In this document: positions 9,332-19,510 of the stretch, piece by piece
Position numbering within the stretch: position 1 is the stretch's first letter
Layout of the letters: each line of letters begins with the position of its first letter
Origin: Streptomyces sp. NBC_00461
GTDB lineage: Bacteria > Actinomycetota > Actinomycetes > Streptomycetales > Streptomycetaceae
DNA length: 64,000 nucleotides
Direction of reading: 5' to 3'
Assembly (NCBI RefSeq): GCF_036013935.1
Contig: NZ_CP107902.1
Coordinates: 6,543,001-6,607,000, forward strand
Position numbers and translations under genes: made by a program
Notes under the pieces: model-generated
Databases searched by the model: none
The model's input: the letters and a program-made list of their open reading frames with translations, nothing else
Told to the model about the DNA's origin: nothing

Positions 9332-11404
9332 TCAGCCGGTCGTCACGGCCGTGTCGTCGACGACGAAGCTGGTCTGGAGCGAGGAGTCCTCGGCACCGCT
9401 GAACTTCAGGGTGACGGTCGAGCCGGCGTACGAGGACAGGTCGATGGACTTCTGGGCGTACCCGGAGGATTTGTTGAGGTTGGAGTAGGTGGCCAGGGTG
9501 GTCGAGCCCGCGGTGACCGTCAGCTTGTCGTAGGCCGTGCTGCTGGAGGTCTCGGCGGTGTCGACGTGCAGGTAGAAGGTGAAGATGGCCTTGCAGCCGG
9601 CCGGGATCGTCACCGACTGGGACAGCGTGTCGCTGTGGGTGGAGCCGTAGCCGTCCAGCCACGCGTAGGAGGAGCCGGTGTGCGCCGACTCACCGCTGTC
9701 GCTGGTGATGACACCGCTGGAGGCGGTCCAGGTGGTGTTGCCCGACTCGAAGCCCGGGTTGCCGAGCAGCTGCGCCGAGGTGCAGGTACCGCCGCCCGAG
9801 GTGCTGACCGTCCAGGTGAAGGACGTCGAGCCGGAAGCGCCCGTGCTGTCGGACGCGGTGACGGTGACCTGGTAGGTGCCCGCGGTGGACGCCGTGCCGG
9901 AGATCACGCCGGTCGAGCTGTTGATGGACAGCCCGGTCGGCAGACCGGAGGCACTGTAGGTGAGGGTCGCCCCCGCGCTGTCGCTCGCGCTGATCTGCAG
10001 GCCGGCCGAGCTGCCGGTCGCGGTGGACTGGCTGCCCGGGTTGGTGACGGTCACCGTGTTGCCCGAGGTGCTGCCGGCGGTGAAGGCGGTGGTGCCGTTG
10101 GGGGTGCCCCAGCCGGTCGGGCCGTCGTAGCCGGTGGCCGCGGTGCAGAAGTACGAGGGGGAGCAGGAGCCGTTGTTGCCGCTGGTGACGTCGTACAGGT
10201 TGCTGGTGTGGCTGTAGGGGTACTTCGCCGGGTAGTCGGCGGAACCCGGGGTGCCGGCGAGGGCGTACACACCGGCGATGATCGGTGCGGAGGCGCTGGT
10301 GCCGCCGTAGACGGCCCAGCCGGAGCCGCCGTAGGTGTCGTACACGGCCACACCGGTGGCCGGGTCGGCGACGGCCGAGACGTCCGACTCCATCCGCTTG
10401 CCGCAGCCGGTGTCGGTCTGCCAGCTCGGCTTGGCGTCGTACGCCGAGCAGCCGGAACCGGTCCCCTCGGTGCTGCTGGTCTTCCACACGGACTCGGTCC
10501 AGCCGCGCGAGCCCGAGGAGGTGGACAGGGCGGTGCCGCCGACGGCGGTGACGTACTGCGAGGTCGCCGGGTACTCGGCGCCGTAGCCCTCGTCGCCCGC
10601 GCTCACCGTGATCGCGACGCCCGGGTGCTTGAAGTACGAGGTGTCCTCACCCGTCTGCGACGAGGACTCGCTCCCGCCCCAGCTGTTGGACACGAACTTG
10701 GCGCCGAGCGCCACGGCCTCGTTCTCGGCGGCGCCGAGGTCGGAGTCGTTGGCGGAGTTGGCCTCGACGAGGATGATGTTGCAGTTGGGGCAGACGGCGC
10801 TGACCATGTCGATGTCGAGCGCCTCCTCACCGGCCCAGCCGCTGTCGTTCGAGGGCAGCGAGGTGGTCGAGCCGGTCTGACTGACCTGCTTGAAGCAGCC
10901 GTTGGCCTTGGTGCAGTCGGACAGACCGTACGTCGAGCGGTAAGTGGCCAGGTCGGAGGCGGCGTTGGGGTCGTTGTAGGCGTCGACCACGGCAACCGTC
11001 AGGCCCGAGCCGCCCGTTGAGGGGAGGTTGTAGGCGCTGTGCAGGTTGGCCGGGCTGAGGCCGGAGGGCGCGGCGGCGGCGAGTGCGGAGGCCAGCCGCT
11101 GCCTGATGTCGGTACGGCGCTGGGCGAAGCAGGACGCGTGTCCGGGGGCCGCGGTGGCGCACAGGTGCCGCGTCGGCACCTTCTGGCCCGCCTTACCGGT
11201 GGAGTGGAACGTCTGCCGGTCGGGGGAGGTGAGGGCCCTGGCGTTCTGGGTGGAGTGGGTGGAGTGGGAGGAGTGCGCGGCAGCGGGCACCGCGTGCGCG
11301 GGGGCCGCGACGAGTCCGGCGAGGCCGAGGGCGAGCGCGGGTATGGCGGCGGTCAGGAGTCTTCGCAGGCTCCGTCTGGGGCTACCGGTACGTGTCTGAC
11401 GCAT
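9332..11404 (-). CDS. Secreted S53-family (sedolisin-like) serine protease
   Basis: A 690-residue exported protease. A basic N-terminus and hydrophobic stretch (residues 15-38, ending APAHA) form the signal peptide. The catalytic domain (about 125-440) has the sedolisin set E193 and D197 (GEEALDIDM), the oxyanion Asp in SAGDEGYG (D271) and the nucleophile S370 in GGTSASAP. The pro-domain is short. Then follow a putative Ig-like domain (about 450-540, [19 protein letters not shown]) and a C-terminal beta-rich domain of about 140 residues that may bind wall or polysaccharide. The protein should act outside the cell. Two palindromes lie upstream, at 11491-11504 and 11514-11537. Confidence 0.9.
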   Translation of the reverse strand: MRQTRTGSPRRSLRRLLTAAIPALALGLAGLVAAPAHAVPAAAHSSHSTHSTQNARALTSPDRQTFHSTGKAGQKVPTRHLCATAAPGHASCFAQRRTDIRQRLASALAAAAPSGLSPANLHSAYNLPSTGGSGLTVAVVDAYNDPNAASDLATYRSTYGLSDCTKANGCFKQVSQTGSTTSLPSNDSGWAGEEALDIDMVSAVCPNCNIILVEANSANDSDLGAAENEAVALGAKFVSNSWGGSESSSQTGEDTSYFKHPGVAITVSAGDEGYGAEYPATSQYVTAVGGTALSTSSGSRGWTESVWKTSSTEGTGSGCSAYDAKPSWQTDTGCGKRMESDVSAVADPATGVAVYDTYGGSGWAVYGGTSASAPIIAGVYALAGTPGSADYPAKYPYSHTSNLYDVTSGNNGSCSPSYFCTAATGYDGPTGWGTPNGTTAFTAGSTSGNTVTVTNPGSQSTATGSSAGLQISASDSAGATLTYSASGLPTGLSINSSTGVISGTASTAGTYQVTVTASDSTGASGSTSFTWTVSTSGGGTCTSAQLLGNPGFESGNTTWTASSGVITSDSGESAHTGSSYAWLDGYGSTHSDTLSQSVTIPAGCKAIFTFYLHVDTAETSSSTAYDKLTVTAGSTTLATYSNLNKSSGYAQKSIDLSSYAGSTVTLKFSGAEDSSLQTSFVVDDTAVTTG

Positions 11405-11490
11405 AGGGGTACTGCCTCCGTCGTTGGAGTGGGGTTCTCGACGCTGATGGCAGGCCTGTGACGCGCGTAGCGGCGGCGGGGCGCGATGCC

Positions 11491-11504
11491 GTCATGGGCA
11501 TGAC
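11491..11504. promoter_or_regulatory. Palindrome upstream of the S53 protease gene
   Basis: GTCATG-GG-CATGAC, a perfect six-base inverted repeat 87 bases upstream of the protease start. Its size and place suit a repressor or activator site, but no regulator is identified. Confidence 0.35.
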
Positions 11505-11513
11505 ACTTTGAAC

Positions 11514-11537
11514 GTCCCGCACGGAGGTGTGCGGGAC
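11514..11537. terminator. Hairpin between nucleotidyltransferase and protease genes
   Basis: GTCCCGCAC and GTGCGGGAC pair perfectly over 9 bp around a six-base loop (GGAGGT). It lies about 100 bases after the minus-strand nucleotidyltransferase gene, so it may end that transcript. There is no clean T-run, and it could instead be a regulatory site of the protease promoter. Confidence 0.4.
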
Positions 11538-11641
11538 ATGACAGGACGGCCAGAAAGTAGCCGGGCGCGACGAGAGCAGAACAGATGCGTCAGCAGAACT
11601 TTGCCGCTCCATAGGAACACCATGGACGGCCGATGGAGGGC

Positions 11642-12262
11642 CTATGGACGCTCCATGGACGAGCCGCCGTGCGGCCACGGCAGCACGGTCAGTTCCGGCC
11701 ACTGCCCTTGCCAGCGCACCGACTTGGCCTCGTATACGGAGCGCGGGGCGAGGACGGGGTTCGGCCGCAGGACGAGGTTGAAGAGGTTGGAGAGTCCGTG
11801 CGGCGCGTACACCCGCCACCGCCCGCCGGCCTCCAGCCGCACACCCAGGCAACAGGTCGTCGCGGCGAAACTGTCGATCGCCGCCTCGGTGCTCGGGTAC
11901 GGCGGACAGGGCACCCCGAACTTGTCCTCGTACCAGAGATGCACCCGGGCCTCGTTCCGGATCTCGACCTCGGCCGGAAGGTCCGCGAAGACCTCCCGAC
12001 CGGCCCTGATCACCGCGTCCTCGGCCTCCCAGGACAGGTCGCCGTCGTCGAAGTAGAAGACGTCGTAGTCCTTGATCCCGCCGGCCGGCGGTCTGCCCGT
12101 GACGACGTTCCAGACGGTCTGGAACAGGCATCCCGCGGTCAGGTACCACCCGGGCAGACCGAGCGACGCGGTCCGCGCCAGGACGTCCGTCAGTACGTCG
12201 TTGCGGGAGAGCACCGTGCGCAGGGATTCGAGTTGCTCGTCGAGAGGGAGACGGCTGATCAC
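11642..12262 (-). CDS. Nucleotidyltransferase-fold family protein
   Basis: A 206-residue protein resembling the nucleotidyltransferase-like family once called DUF925: W-LTAGCLFQTVWN (about 39-52), followed by KDYDVFYFDD (64-73) with the acidic pair typical of the fold, and the C-terminal SNLFNLVLRPNP. Substrate and role are unknown. The GTG at 12262 abuts a GAGAGG sequence with no spacer, so the start is tentative. The last codons contain repeated ATGGACG motifs shared with the adjoining intergenic DNA (11620-11660). It is followed at a distance by the protease gene on the same strand and preceded by nrdB's end only 29 bases away. Confidence 0.8.
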   Translation of the reverse strand: MISRLPLDEQLESLRTVLSRNDVLTDVLARTASLGLPGWYLTAGCLFQTVWNVVTGRPPAGGIKDYDVFYFDDGDLSWEAEDAVIRAGREVFADLPAEVEIRNEARVHLWYEDKFGVPCPPYPSTEAAIDSFAATTCCLGVRLEAGGRWRVYAPHGLSNLFNLVLRPNPVLAPRSVYEAKSVRWQGQWPELTVLPWPHGGSSMERP

Positions 12263-12290
12263 CCTCTCGATCTATCACAGTCGGGCGTCG

Positions 12291-13310
12291 TCAGAAGTCC
12301 TCGTCCAGGTCGACCGTGCCCTCCACCGCCACCTGGTAGGCCGACGCGCGGCGCTCGAAGAAGTTGGTCAGTTCCTGGACACCCTGCAACTCCATGAAGG
12401 AGAAGGGGTTTTCGGAGCCGTAGACCGGGGCGAAGCCGAGGCGGGTGAGGCGCTGGTCGGCGACGCATTCCAGGTACTGGCGCATCGAGTCGGTGTTCAT
12501 GCCCGGCAGGCCCTCGCCGCACAGGTCGCGGGCGAACTGGAGTTCCGCCTCGACTGCCTCGCGCAGCATGTCCGTCACCTGCTGCTGGAGCTGGTCGTCG
12601 AAGAGGTCCGGCTCCTCCTTGCGGACCGTGTCGACCACGTCGAAGGCGAAGCTCATGTGCATCGTCTCGTCCCGGAACACCCAGTTGGTGCCGGTCGCCA
12701 GCCCGTGCAGCAGGCCACGGCTGCGGAACCAGTACACGTAGGCGAAGGCGCCGTAGAAGAACAGGCCCTCGATGCAGGCCGCGAAGCAGATCAGGTTGAG
12801 GAGGAAGCGGCGCCGGTCGGACCTGGACTCCAGTCGGTCCAGTTTGTCGACCGAGTCCATCCACTTGAAGCAGAAGCCGGCCTTCTCGCGGATGGAGGGG
12901 ATGTTCTCCACCGCCGCGAAGGCCGCCGTGCGGTCTTCCGGGTCGGGGAGGTACGTGTCCAGAAGCGTCAGGTAGAACTGGACGTGCACTGCCTCCTCGA
13001 AGAGCTGGCGCGACAGGTACAGGCGCGCCTCCGGGGAGTTGATGTGCTTGTAGAGGGTCAGCACGAGGTTGTTCGCGACGATCGAGTCGCCCGTCGCGAA
13101 GAACGCCACCAGGCGGCCGATCAGGTGCTGCTCGGCGGGCGTGAGCTTCGCGAGGTCGGCCACGTCCGAGTGGAGGTCGACCTCCTCCACCGTCCAGGTG
13201 TTCTTGATGGCGTCCCGGTAGCGCTCGTAGAAGTCCGGGTAGCGCATGGGGCGCAGGGTCAGCTCGAAGCCCGGGTCGAGGAGCTGGGGGTTACGGGTGG
13301 GGCTGGTCAC
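12291..13310 (-). CDS. nrdB: Class Ia ribonucleotide reductase, small (radical) subunit
   Basis: The 339-residue subunit that holds the diiron-tyrosyl radical for reducing ribonucleotides. All ligands are visible: D75 (FATGDS), E106 and H109 (FEEAVH), E181 (IEGLFF), E215 and H218 (RDETMH), plus the radical tyrosine Y113, placed four residues after H109 as in E. coli. The GTG start overlaps the nrdA stop (GTGA at 13307-13310), so NrdA and NrdB are co-translated. The tyrosine argues for class Ia rather than the Tyr-lacking Ic type. Confidence 0.96.
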   Translation of the reverse strand: MTSPTRNPQLLDPGFELTLRPMRYPDFYERYRDAIKNTWTVEEVDLHSDVADLAKLTPAEQHLIGRLVAFFATGDSIVANNLVLTLYKHINSPEARLYLSRQLFEEAVHVQFYLTLLDTYLPDPEDRTAAFAAVENIPSIREKAGFCFKWMDSVDKLDRLESRSDRRRFLLNLICFAACIEGLFFYGAFAYVYWFRSRGLLHGLATGTNWVFRDETMHMSFAFDVVDTVRKEEPDLFDDQLQQQVTDMLREAVEAELQFARDLCGEGLPGMNTDSMRQYLECVADQRLTRLGFAPVYGSENPFSFMELQGVQELTNFFERRASAYQVAVEGTVDLDEDF

Positions 13311-15688
13311 TGGCAGGCCTCGCAGGACTCGGGGTTCTCAAGGGAGCAGGCGACCGCATCGGGTTCGGCCGACTGCTGTACGGGGAGGGCGGCTCGGGCC
13401 GCGCGGGCGATCCTCGTCGCCGGGCGGGAGCGCAGGTAGTACGTCGTCTTCAGGCCCTGCTTCCAGGCGTACGCGTACATCGAGGAGAGCTTGCCGATGG
13501 TCGGCGTCTCCAGGAACAGGTTCAGGGACTGGGACTGGTCCAGGTACGGGGTGCGGGCCGCGGCCATGTCGATCAGGCCGCGCTGCGGGAGCTCCCACGC
13601 CGTGCGGTACAGCGCCCGCACCTCGTCCGGGATCCAGGCGAAGTCCTGCACCGAGCCGTTGGCCTCGCGCAGGGCCTCGCGGGTGCGGGCGTCCCAGACG
13701 CCGAGTTCCTTCAGGTCGTTCACCAGGTACGAGTTCACCTGCAGGAACTCGCCGGACAGCGTCTCGCGCTTGAAGAGGTTCGACACCTGCGGCTCGATGC
13801 ACTCGTACACGCCCGCGATCGAGGCGATGGTGGCGGTGGGGGCGATCGCGAGGAGGAGGGAGTTGCGCAGGCCGACCTTCGCGATGCGCTCGCGCAGCGC
13901 CGCCCAGCGCTCCGGCCAGGCGTGTTGCGTGTCGTAGTGGTCGGGGTGCAGGACTCCCCTGGCCGTACGGGTCTTCTCCCAGGCCGGCACCGGGCCGTTG
14001 CGCTCGGCGAGGTCGGCGGAGGCCTCGTACGCGGCGAGCATGATGCGCTCGGCGATGCGGGTGGAGAGCCGGCGGGCCGCGGGCGAGTCGAAGGGCAGGC
14101 GCAGCTTGAAGAAGACGTCCTGCAGGCCCATGGCGCCGAGGCCGACGGGGCGCCAGCGCGCGTTCGACCGGCCGGCCTGCTCGGTGGGGTAGAAGTTGAT
14201 GTCGACGACGCGGTCGAGGAAGGTGACGGCCGTGCGGACGGTCTCGTCGAGCCGTTCCCAGTCGATGTCCTGACCGGCCACGAACGCCGCCAGGTTCACC
14301 GAACCCAGGTTGCACACCGCCGTCTCGCCGTCGTCGGTGACCTCCAGGATCTCCGTGCAGAGGTTGGAGGAGTGGACGACGTGGCCCGGCTCGGCCGTCT
14401 GGTTGGCGGTGCGGTTGGAGGCGTCCTTGAAGGTCATCCAGCCGTTGCCGGTCTGGGCCAGGGTGCGCATCATGCGGCCGTAGAGTTCGCGGGCCGGGAT
14501 GGTCCTGCGGGCGAGGCCCGCCGCCTCCGCCCTGCGGTACGCGGCATCGAACTCCGCACCCCACAGGTCGACCAGCTCGGGCACGTCGGCGGGGGAGAAC
14601 AGGCTCCACGGCTCGTCGGCGTTCACCCGGCGCATGAACTCGTCGGGGATCCAGTGCGCCAGGTTCAGGTTGTGCGTACGGCGGGCGTCCTCACCGGTGT
14701 TGTCGCGCAGCTCCAGGAACTCCTCGATGTCGGAGTGCCAGGTCTCCAGGTAGACGGCGGCCGCGCCCTTGCGCCGGCCGCCCTGGTTCACGGCGGCCAC
14801 CGAGGCGTCGAGGGTCTTGAGGAACGGGACGATGCCGTTGGAGTGCCCGTTGGTGCCGCGGATCAGTGAACCGCGGCTGCGGACACGGGAGTAGGCGAGG
14901 CCGATTCCGCCGGCGTGCTTGGAGAGGCGGGCGACCTGGTGGTAGCGGTCGTAGATGGAGTCCAGCTCGTCGAGCGGGGAGTCGAGGAGGTAGCAGGACG
15001 ACATCTGGGGGTGCCGGGTGCCGGAGTTGAAGAGGGTGGGGGAGGAGGGGAGGTAGTCGAGGCGGCTCATCAGGCCGTAGAGCGCGGCGACTTCGTCCAC
15101 CGGGCGGGGGCCCGTTTCCGAAGCGGACGGGGTGTCGTCGGCGAGACCGGCGGCGACACGCAGCATGAAGTGCTGGGGCGTCTCGATCACCCGGCGGGTG
15201 ATCGGGTGCCGGAGCAGGTAACGGCTGTGGAGGGTGCGCAGGCCGAAGTAGCCGAAGCGGTCGTCCGCCTCGGGGTCCACGAGTGCGTCGAGGCGCGCGG
15301 CGTGCAGGCGGACGAACTCCGCCGTGCGGTCGGCGACGAGCCCTTCCCGGTGGCCCACTTCGACCGACTCGGTGAAGGTGGTGACGCCCTGCGAGGCGGC
15401 CTCGGCGGCGATGCTGATGGTGAGCAGACGCGCGGCCAGCCGCGAGTACACGGGGTCCTCCGAGATGAGCCCGGCGGCCGCCTCCGTGGCCAGCTCGCGC
15501 AGCTCCGCCTCGTCCGCCTGCGCCGAGCGGCCGCGCAGCGCGGCGGCGGCGACCCGGCCGGGGTCGGCTCCGGGGAGGCCGGCGGTCAGCTCGGTCAGGG
15601 TCCGCAGCAGTGCGGTTCCCGGGCCGTCCGTTGTCGCCGTTGTCGCGGACGGTGTCGCTGAAGCCGGTTCGGCTGGCGCGATGGTCAC
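13307..15688 (-). CDS. nrdA: Class Ia ribonucleotide reductase, large (catalytic) subunit
   Basis: The 793-residue catalytic subunit that reduces ribonucleoside diphosphates. Active-site residues are C232 (MSSCYLLD), the N442-C444-E446 radical triad (SNLCTEI) and C459 (VCNLGSVNL); the C-terminal CEAC pair (789-792) would regenerate the active site. I see no standard N-terminal ATP-cone motif in the first 100 residues, which are Ala-rich. GTG 15688 is chosen because AGGGAGAG lies 7-8 nt upstream; the reading frame runs open to 15904 but that part overlaps the riboswitch. Expression should fall when cobalamin is present, so that the B12-dependent class II enzyme takes over, as established for nrdABS in S. 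coelicolor. Confidence 0.95.
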   Translation of the reverse strand: MTIAPAEPASATPSATTATTDGPGTALLRTLTELTAGLPGADPGRVAAAALRGRSAQADEAELRELATEAAAGLISEDPVYSRLAARLLTISIAAEAASQGVTTFTESVEVGHREGLVADRTAEFVRLHAARLDALVDPEADDRFGYFGLRTLHSRYLLRHPITRRVIETPQHFMLRVAAGLADDTPSASETGPRPVDEVAALYGLMSRLDYLPSSPTLFNSGTRHPQMSSCYLLDSPLDELDSIYDRYHQVARLSKHAGGIGLAYSRVRSRGSLIRGTNGHSNGIVPFLKTLDASVAAVNQGGRRKGAAAVYLETWHSDIEEFLELRDNTGEDARRTHNLNLAHWIPDEFMRRVNADEPWSLFSPADVPELVDLWGAEFDAAYRRAEAAGLARRTIPARELYGRMMRTLAQTGNGWMTFKDASNRTANQTAEPGHVVHSSNLCTEILEVTDDGETAVCNLGSVNLAAFVAGQDIDWERLDETVRTAVTFLDRVVDINFYPTEQAGRSNARWRPVGLGAMGLQDVFFKLRLPFDSPAARRLSTRIAERIMLAAYEASADLAERNGPVPAWEKTRTARGVLHPDHYDTQHAWPERWAALRERIAKVGLRNSLLLAIAPTATIASIAGVYECIEPQVSNLFKRETLSGEFLQVNSYLVNDLKELGVWDARTREALREANGSVQDFAWIPDEVRALYRTAWELPQRGLIDMAAARTPYLDQSQSLNLFLETPTIGKLSSMYAYAWKQGLKTTYYLRSRPATRIARAARAALPVQQSAEPDAVACSLENPESCEACQ

Positions 15689-15799
15689 GTGGGGCTCTCC
15701 CTCGCTCGGCACGGGGCCTTGCGGAGGGCAGGGGGAAGCACGAGCGCGCACGGCGTCGCGTCCACCGGCCCATTCCACGAGGCCCGGACGTCTGAGCAC

Positions 15800-15945
15800 C
15801 CGGACGGTTCGGCCGGGCGCACTGTCGGCAGGTCCTCGGACTGACGCCCATACGTGTGCGAACACGCATGAGTACACCGTTGCGGGACAGTTCCGGATTC
15901 GCACCGGATTCCCCTGCGACGACAGCGAGCATGAGCATACATCTT
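15800..15945 (-). promoter_or_regulatory. Cobalamin (B12) riboswitch in the nrdAB leader
   Basis: On the minus strand the leader contains the conserved core: GGGGAATCCGGTGCGAATCC (15923-15894), then CTGTCCCGCAACGGTG (about 15890-15875), and later the B12-box-like AGTCCGAGGACCTGCCGAC (about 15842-15824). These match the adenosylcobalamin aptamer consensus in order and spacing. Downstream, two CCGGACG/CGTCCGG elements (15782-15806) and a GC-rich stretch could form the expression platform before the nrdA ribosome site. B12 control of nrdAB is known in S. coelicolor. Confidence 0.93.
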
Positions 15946-15982
15946 GTGCCGGGTGAGGACGGCACCCCCATATGTTGTGTCG
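15935..15982 (-). promoter_or_regulatory. Two NrdR-box-like repeats upstream of nrdA
   Basis: Minus-strand ACACAACATATG (from 15980) and GCACAAGATGTATG (from 15949) share the pattern CACAA-ATxT and start exactly 31 bases apart, three helical turns. NrdR binds tandem imperfect palindromes of the form ACACxATATxTxGT at such spacing. The matches are partial, so this is a candidate pair. Confidence 0.5.
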
Positions 15983-16000
15983 CGGTGATTTCGGAGCGTG

Positions 16001-16492
16001 TCAGAGCGTCAACTCATAGGTGAGGAGTGTGAAGTCGTGGCCCGGGATCGGGTTCCAGTCGCGCCCGGGGGTGCGGACGAATCCGGCGCGTTCGTAGATG
16101 CGGTGGGCGGCATGCATGAGCGGCTGGGTGCACAGGACGATGCCGGTGCACTCCGCGGCTCTTGCCCGGTCGACACAGGCGCGTACGAGGGCTTCTCCCG
16201 CGCCTCGGCCGCGGGCTGCCCTGTCGACGGCCAGCATGCGTATCTCGGCCTCTCCCGGGCCGGCCAGGTCTGCCATGGGGCCGCCGGACGGGACGTAGGT
16301 GACGCCTCCGACCGGCCGGCCACCCAGGTCGGCGACCAGCACCTCGGCGGCGGCCGCTCGCTTGGCGACGTCCCTCAACTCGCCGACGCTCTCGCCGAAG
16401 GTGAGCAGGCCGTCCTGAAGGTAGGCCTGGGCGGTGATCTCGCCGATGGTCTCGTACTCTTCGGGCTCCGCCTGCCTGATCACGATGTCCAT
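16001..16492 (-). CDS. GNAT-family N-acetyltransferase
   Basis: A 163-residue acetyltransferase of the GNAT fold. The acetyl-CoA binding motif A is MLAVDRAARGRGAGEALVRACV (about 86-107, Q/RxxGxG/A form), and motif B is HRIYERAGFV (about 132-141). The acceptor substrate cannot be predicted. ATG 16492 is preferred over an in-frame TTG at 16522. It runs in the same direction as nrdAB but is separated from it by the riboswitch leader, so it is not part of that operon. Confidence 0.85.
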   Translation of the reverse strand: MDIVIRQAEPEEYETIGEITAQAYLQDGLLTFGESVGELRDVAKRAAAAEVLVADLGGRPVGGVTYVPSGGPMADLAGPGEAEIRMLAVDRAARGRGAGEALVRACVDRARAAECTGIVLCTQPLMHAAHRIYERAGFVRTPGRDWNPIPGHDFTLLTYELTL

Positions 16493-16566
16493 GGTCCCGA
16501 GTCTGCCGGACGGGTACGACAACGGGCCGCCGGATTACTCCGACGGCCCGCTGATCGCCGTAACCG

Positions 16567-18195
16567 CTAGTGGGACGTCCCCGCGGTCGCCGGAGGCAGT
16601 GCCACCTGGACGCCCGCGTCGCCCGCGTCCGCCGTGTAGTCCTCCGGCCTGGTCTCGTCGATGCCCTCCGGGGCCTTCACGGCCTTGAGGACGAAGGTCA
16701 GGACCACCGTCACCACCACGTTCAGGACGAACGCCGTCAGGCCGATGTAGCCGATCTCCCCGATGCCGGGGATCTCCTTGGCCGAGCCGCCGAAGTGCTT
16801 CTGCGTCGGCGAGGCGACGCCGTACGCGGCGAGGGTGCCGTAGACCATGCCGACCGCCCAGCCCGCGAGCAGCGCCCAGCGGTGGAACCAGCGGGTGAAC
16901 AGACCGCCGACCAGGGCCGGGAAGGTCTGCAGGATCCAGATGCCGCCCAGGAGCTGGAAGTTGATCGCGACCGTCTTGTCCATGGTGAGGACGAAGACGA
17001 GCGCGCCCACCTTCACCAGCAGCGAGACCAGCTTGGAGACCTTGGTCTCCTGCGCGGGCGTCGCGTCCGGCTTGATGAAGTCCTTGTAGATGTTGCGGGT
17101 GAAGAGGTTCGCGGCCGCGATCGACATGATGGCCGCCGGGACGAGGGCGCCGATGCCGATCGCCGCGAAGGCCACGCCCGCGAACCAGTCGGGGAACATG
17201 TTCTCGAACAGCTGCGGGATCGCCAGCTGCCCGTTCGTGACCTTGACCCCCGCCGCGATCGCCATGAAGCCCAGCAGGGCGAGGAGGCCCAGCATCAGGG
17301 AGTACAGCGGCAGGATCGTGGTGTTGCGGCGGATCACGTTGCGGCTCTTCGAGGACAGCGTCGCCGTGATCGAGTGCGGGTACATGAAGAGCGCGAGCGC
17401 GGAGCCCAACGCCAGTGTGGCGTACGTCCATTGGCCCGGCTCGGCCGGCGCCAGCGCACCGCGCGGCTTGCCCGTCGCCGGGTTGGTCTGCGCGAACGCG
17501 TGACCCGCCTTCGCGAAGATGTCGTCGAAGCCGCCCAGCTTGATCGGGATGTAGATGATCGCCACCGCGATGACGAGGTAGATCAGCCCGTCCTTCACGA
17601 ACGCGATCAGCGCGGGGGCCCGCAGACCCGAGGAGTACGTGTAGGCCGCCAGCACGCCGAACGCGATCAGCAGCGGCAGGTCCTTCACGAACCAGTTGGT
17701 GTTCTCGCCGCCGCCCACTCCCATCACGTCGAGGACGGCCTGGATGCCGACCAGTTGGAGCGCGATGTACGGCATGGTGGCCAGGATGCCGGTGACGGCG
17801 ACCGCCAGCGACAGCCCCTTCGAGCCGAAGCGGCCGCGCACGAAGTCCGAGGTCGTCACGTACCCGTGCCGGTGCGAGACCGACCACAGGCGGGGCAGGA
17901 ACGTGAAGATCAGCGGGTACACGAGGATGGTGTACGGCACCGCGAAGAAGCCGGCCGCGCCCGCCGCGTAGATCGCCGCCGGGACCGCCACGAAGGTGTA
18001 GGCGGTGTACAGGTCGCCGCCGAGCAGGAACCAGGTGACCCAGGTGCCGAACGACCGTCCGCCCAGGCCCCATTCGTCCAGGCTCTGCTCGTTCTCGGCC
18101 TTGCGCCAGCGGGCGGCCAGGAAGCCCATGGCCGTGACGGCCAGGAAGAAGAAGATGAAGACGCCGAGTGCGACGCCGTTCACGCCGTCGTTCAT
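16567..18195 (-). CDS. Sodium:solute symporter (SSS family, MctP-like)
   Basis: A 542-residue membrane transporter with about 13 hydrophobic helices. The family pattern is clear in GRSFGTWVTWFLLGGDLYTAYTF near residues 46-69 and in the long helix IGIGALVPAAIMSIAAANLFTRNIYKDF (about 355-382). Such proteins import small acids such as monocarboxylates with sodium; the pairing with a DUF3311 gene is typical of the MctP branch. The start ATG 18195 overlaps the DUF3311 stop by four bases, so the pair is coupled. The C-terminal 30 residues are acidic and soluble. Confidence 0.92.
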   Translation of the reverse strand: MNDGVNGVALGVFIFFFLAVTAMGFLAARWRKAENEQSLDEWGLGGRSFGTWVTWFLLGGDLYTAYTFVAVPAAIYAAGAAGFFAVPYTILVYPLIFTFLPRLWSVSHRHGYVTTSDFVRGRFGSKGLSLAVAVTGILATMPYIALQLVGIQAVLDVMGVGGGENTNWFVKDLPLLIAFGVLAAYTYSSGLRAPALIAFVKDGLIYLVIAVAIIYIPIKLGGFDDIFAKAGHAFAQTNPATGKPRGALAPAEPGQWTYATLALGSALALFMYPHSITATLSSKSRNVIRRNTTILPLYSLMLGLLALLGFMAIAAGVKVTNGQLAIPQLFENMFPDWFAGVAFAAIGIGALVPAAIMSIAAANLFTRNIYKDFIKPDATPAQETKVSKLVSLLVKVGALVFVLTMDKTVAINFQLLGGIWILQTFPALVGGLFTRWFHRWALLAGWAVGMVYGTLAAYGVASPTQKHFGGSAKEIPGIGEIGYIGLTAFVLNVVVTVVLTFVLKAVKAPEGIDETRPEDYTADAGDAGVQVALPPATAGTSH

Positions 18196-18455
18196 TCCGG
18201 CGCACCGCCCTTCTGTGAGGCGCGGGCGCGCTGGTCACGCTGCCACAGCTTGTACGCGGTCATGGTCAGCGCCGTGGAGATGACCACCCACAGCATCTGG
18301 TACCAGTAGAAGAACGGGATCCCGATGAACGCCGGGTCCGTCTTGGCGTAGGAGCCGACCCACAGCATCGCCACGAACGGTGCGATCAGGCAGAGGGCGA
18401 TGACCACACGGACCGGTGTCACCATCGGTGGTCTCACTTCGGGCACTTCGGACAT
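18192..18455 (-). CDS. DUF3311 small membrane protein, symporter partner
   Basis: An 87-residue protein with two membrane helices (about 17-38 and 47-70) and the family motif PAFIGIPFFYWYQMLWV. DUF3311 proteins are encoded next to MctP-like symporters and are presumed accessory subunits. ATG 18455 is supported by ACGGAG 7 nt upstream; an earlier in-frame start at 18482 lacks one. Its stop overlaps the symporter start. Confidence 0.88.
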   Translation of the reverse strand: MSEVPEVRPPMVTPVRVVIALCLIAPFVAMLWVGSYAKTDPAFIGIPFFYWYQMLWVVISTALTMTAYKLWQRDQRARASQKGGAPE

Positions 18456-18644
18456 GTTGCGGCTCCGTCCCCTCACGATCACCTGTGATCACCTGTGTAA
18501 TGCGCAGGCAATCTAGGTCACCGTGTCACGGGAACGGAAGACCTCGTCCGCATATCGGTATGTCGATTCGGTGAAGGCCCGACATCGGTGTCAACAGCGG
18601 CGTGCGGGCGGCTGGTCGTCGCTCCCCACGCCCCGTCAGGGCTC

Positions 18645-19510
<866 letters not shown>

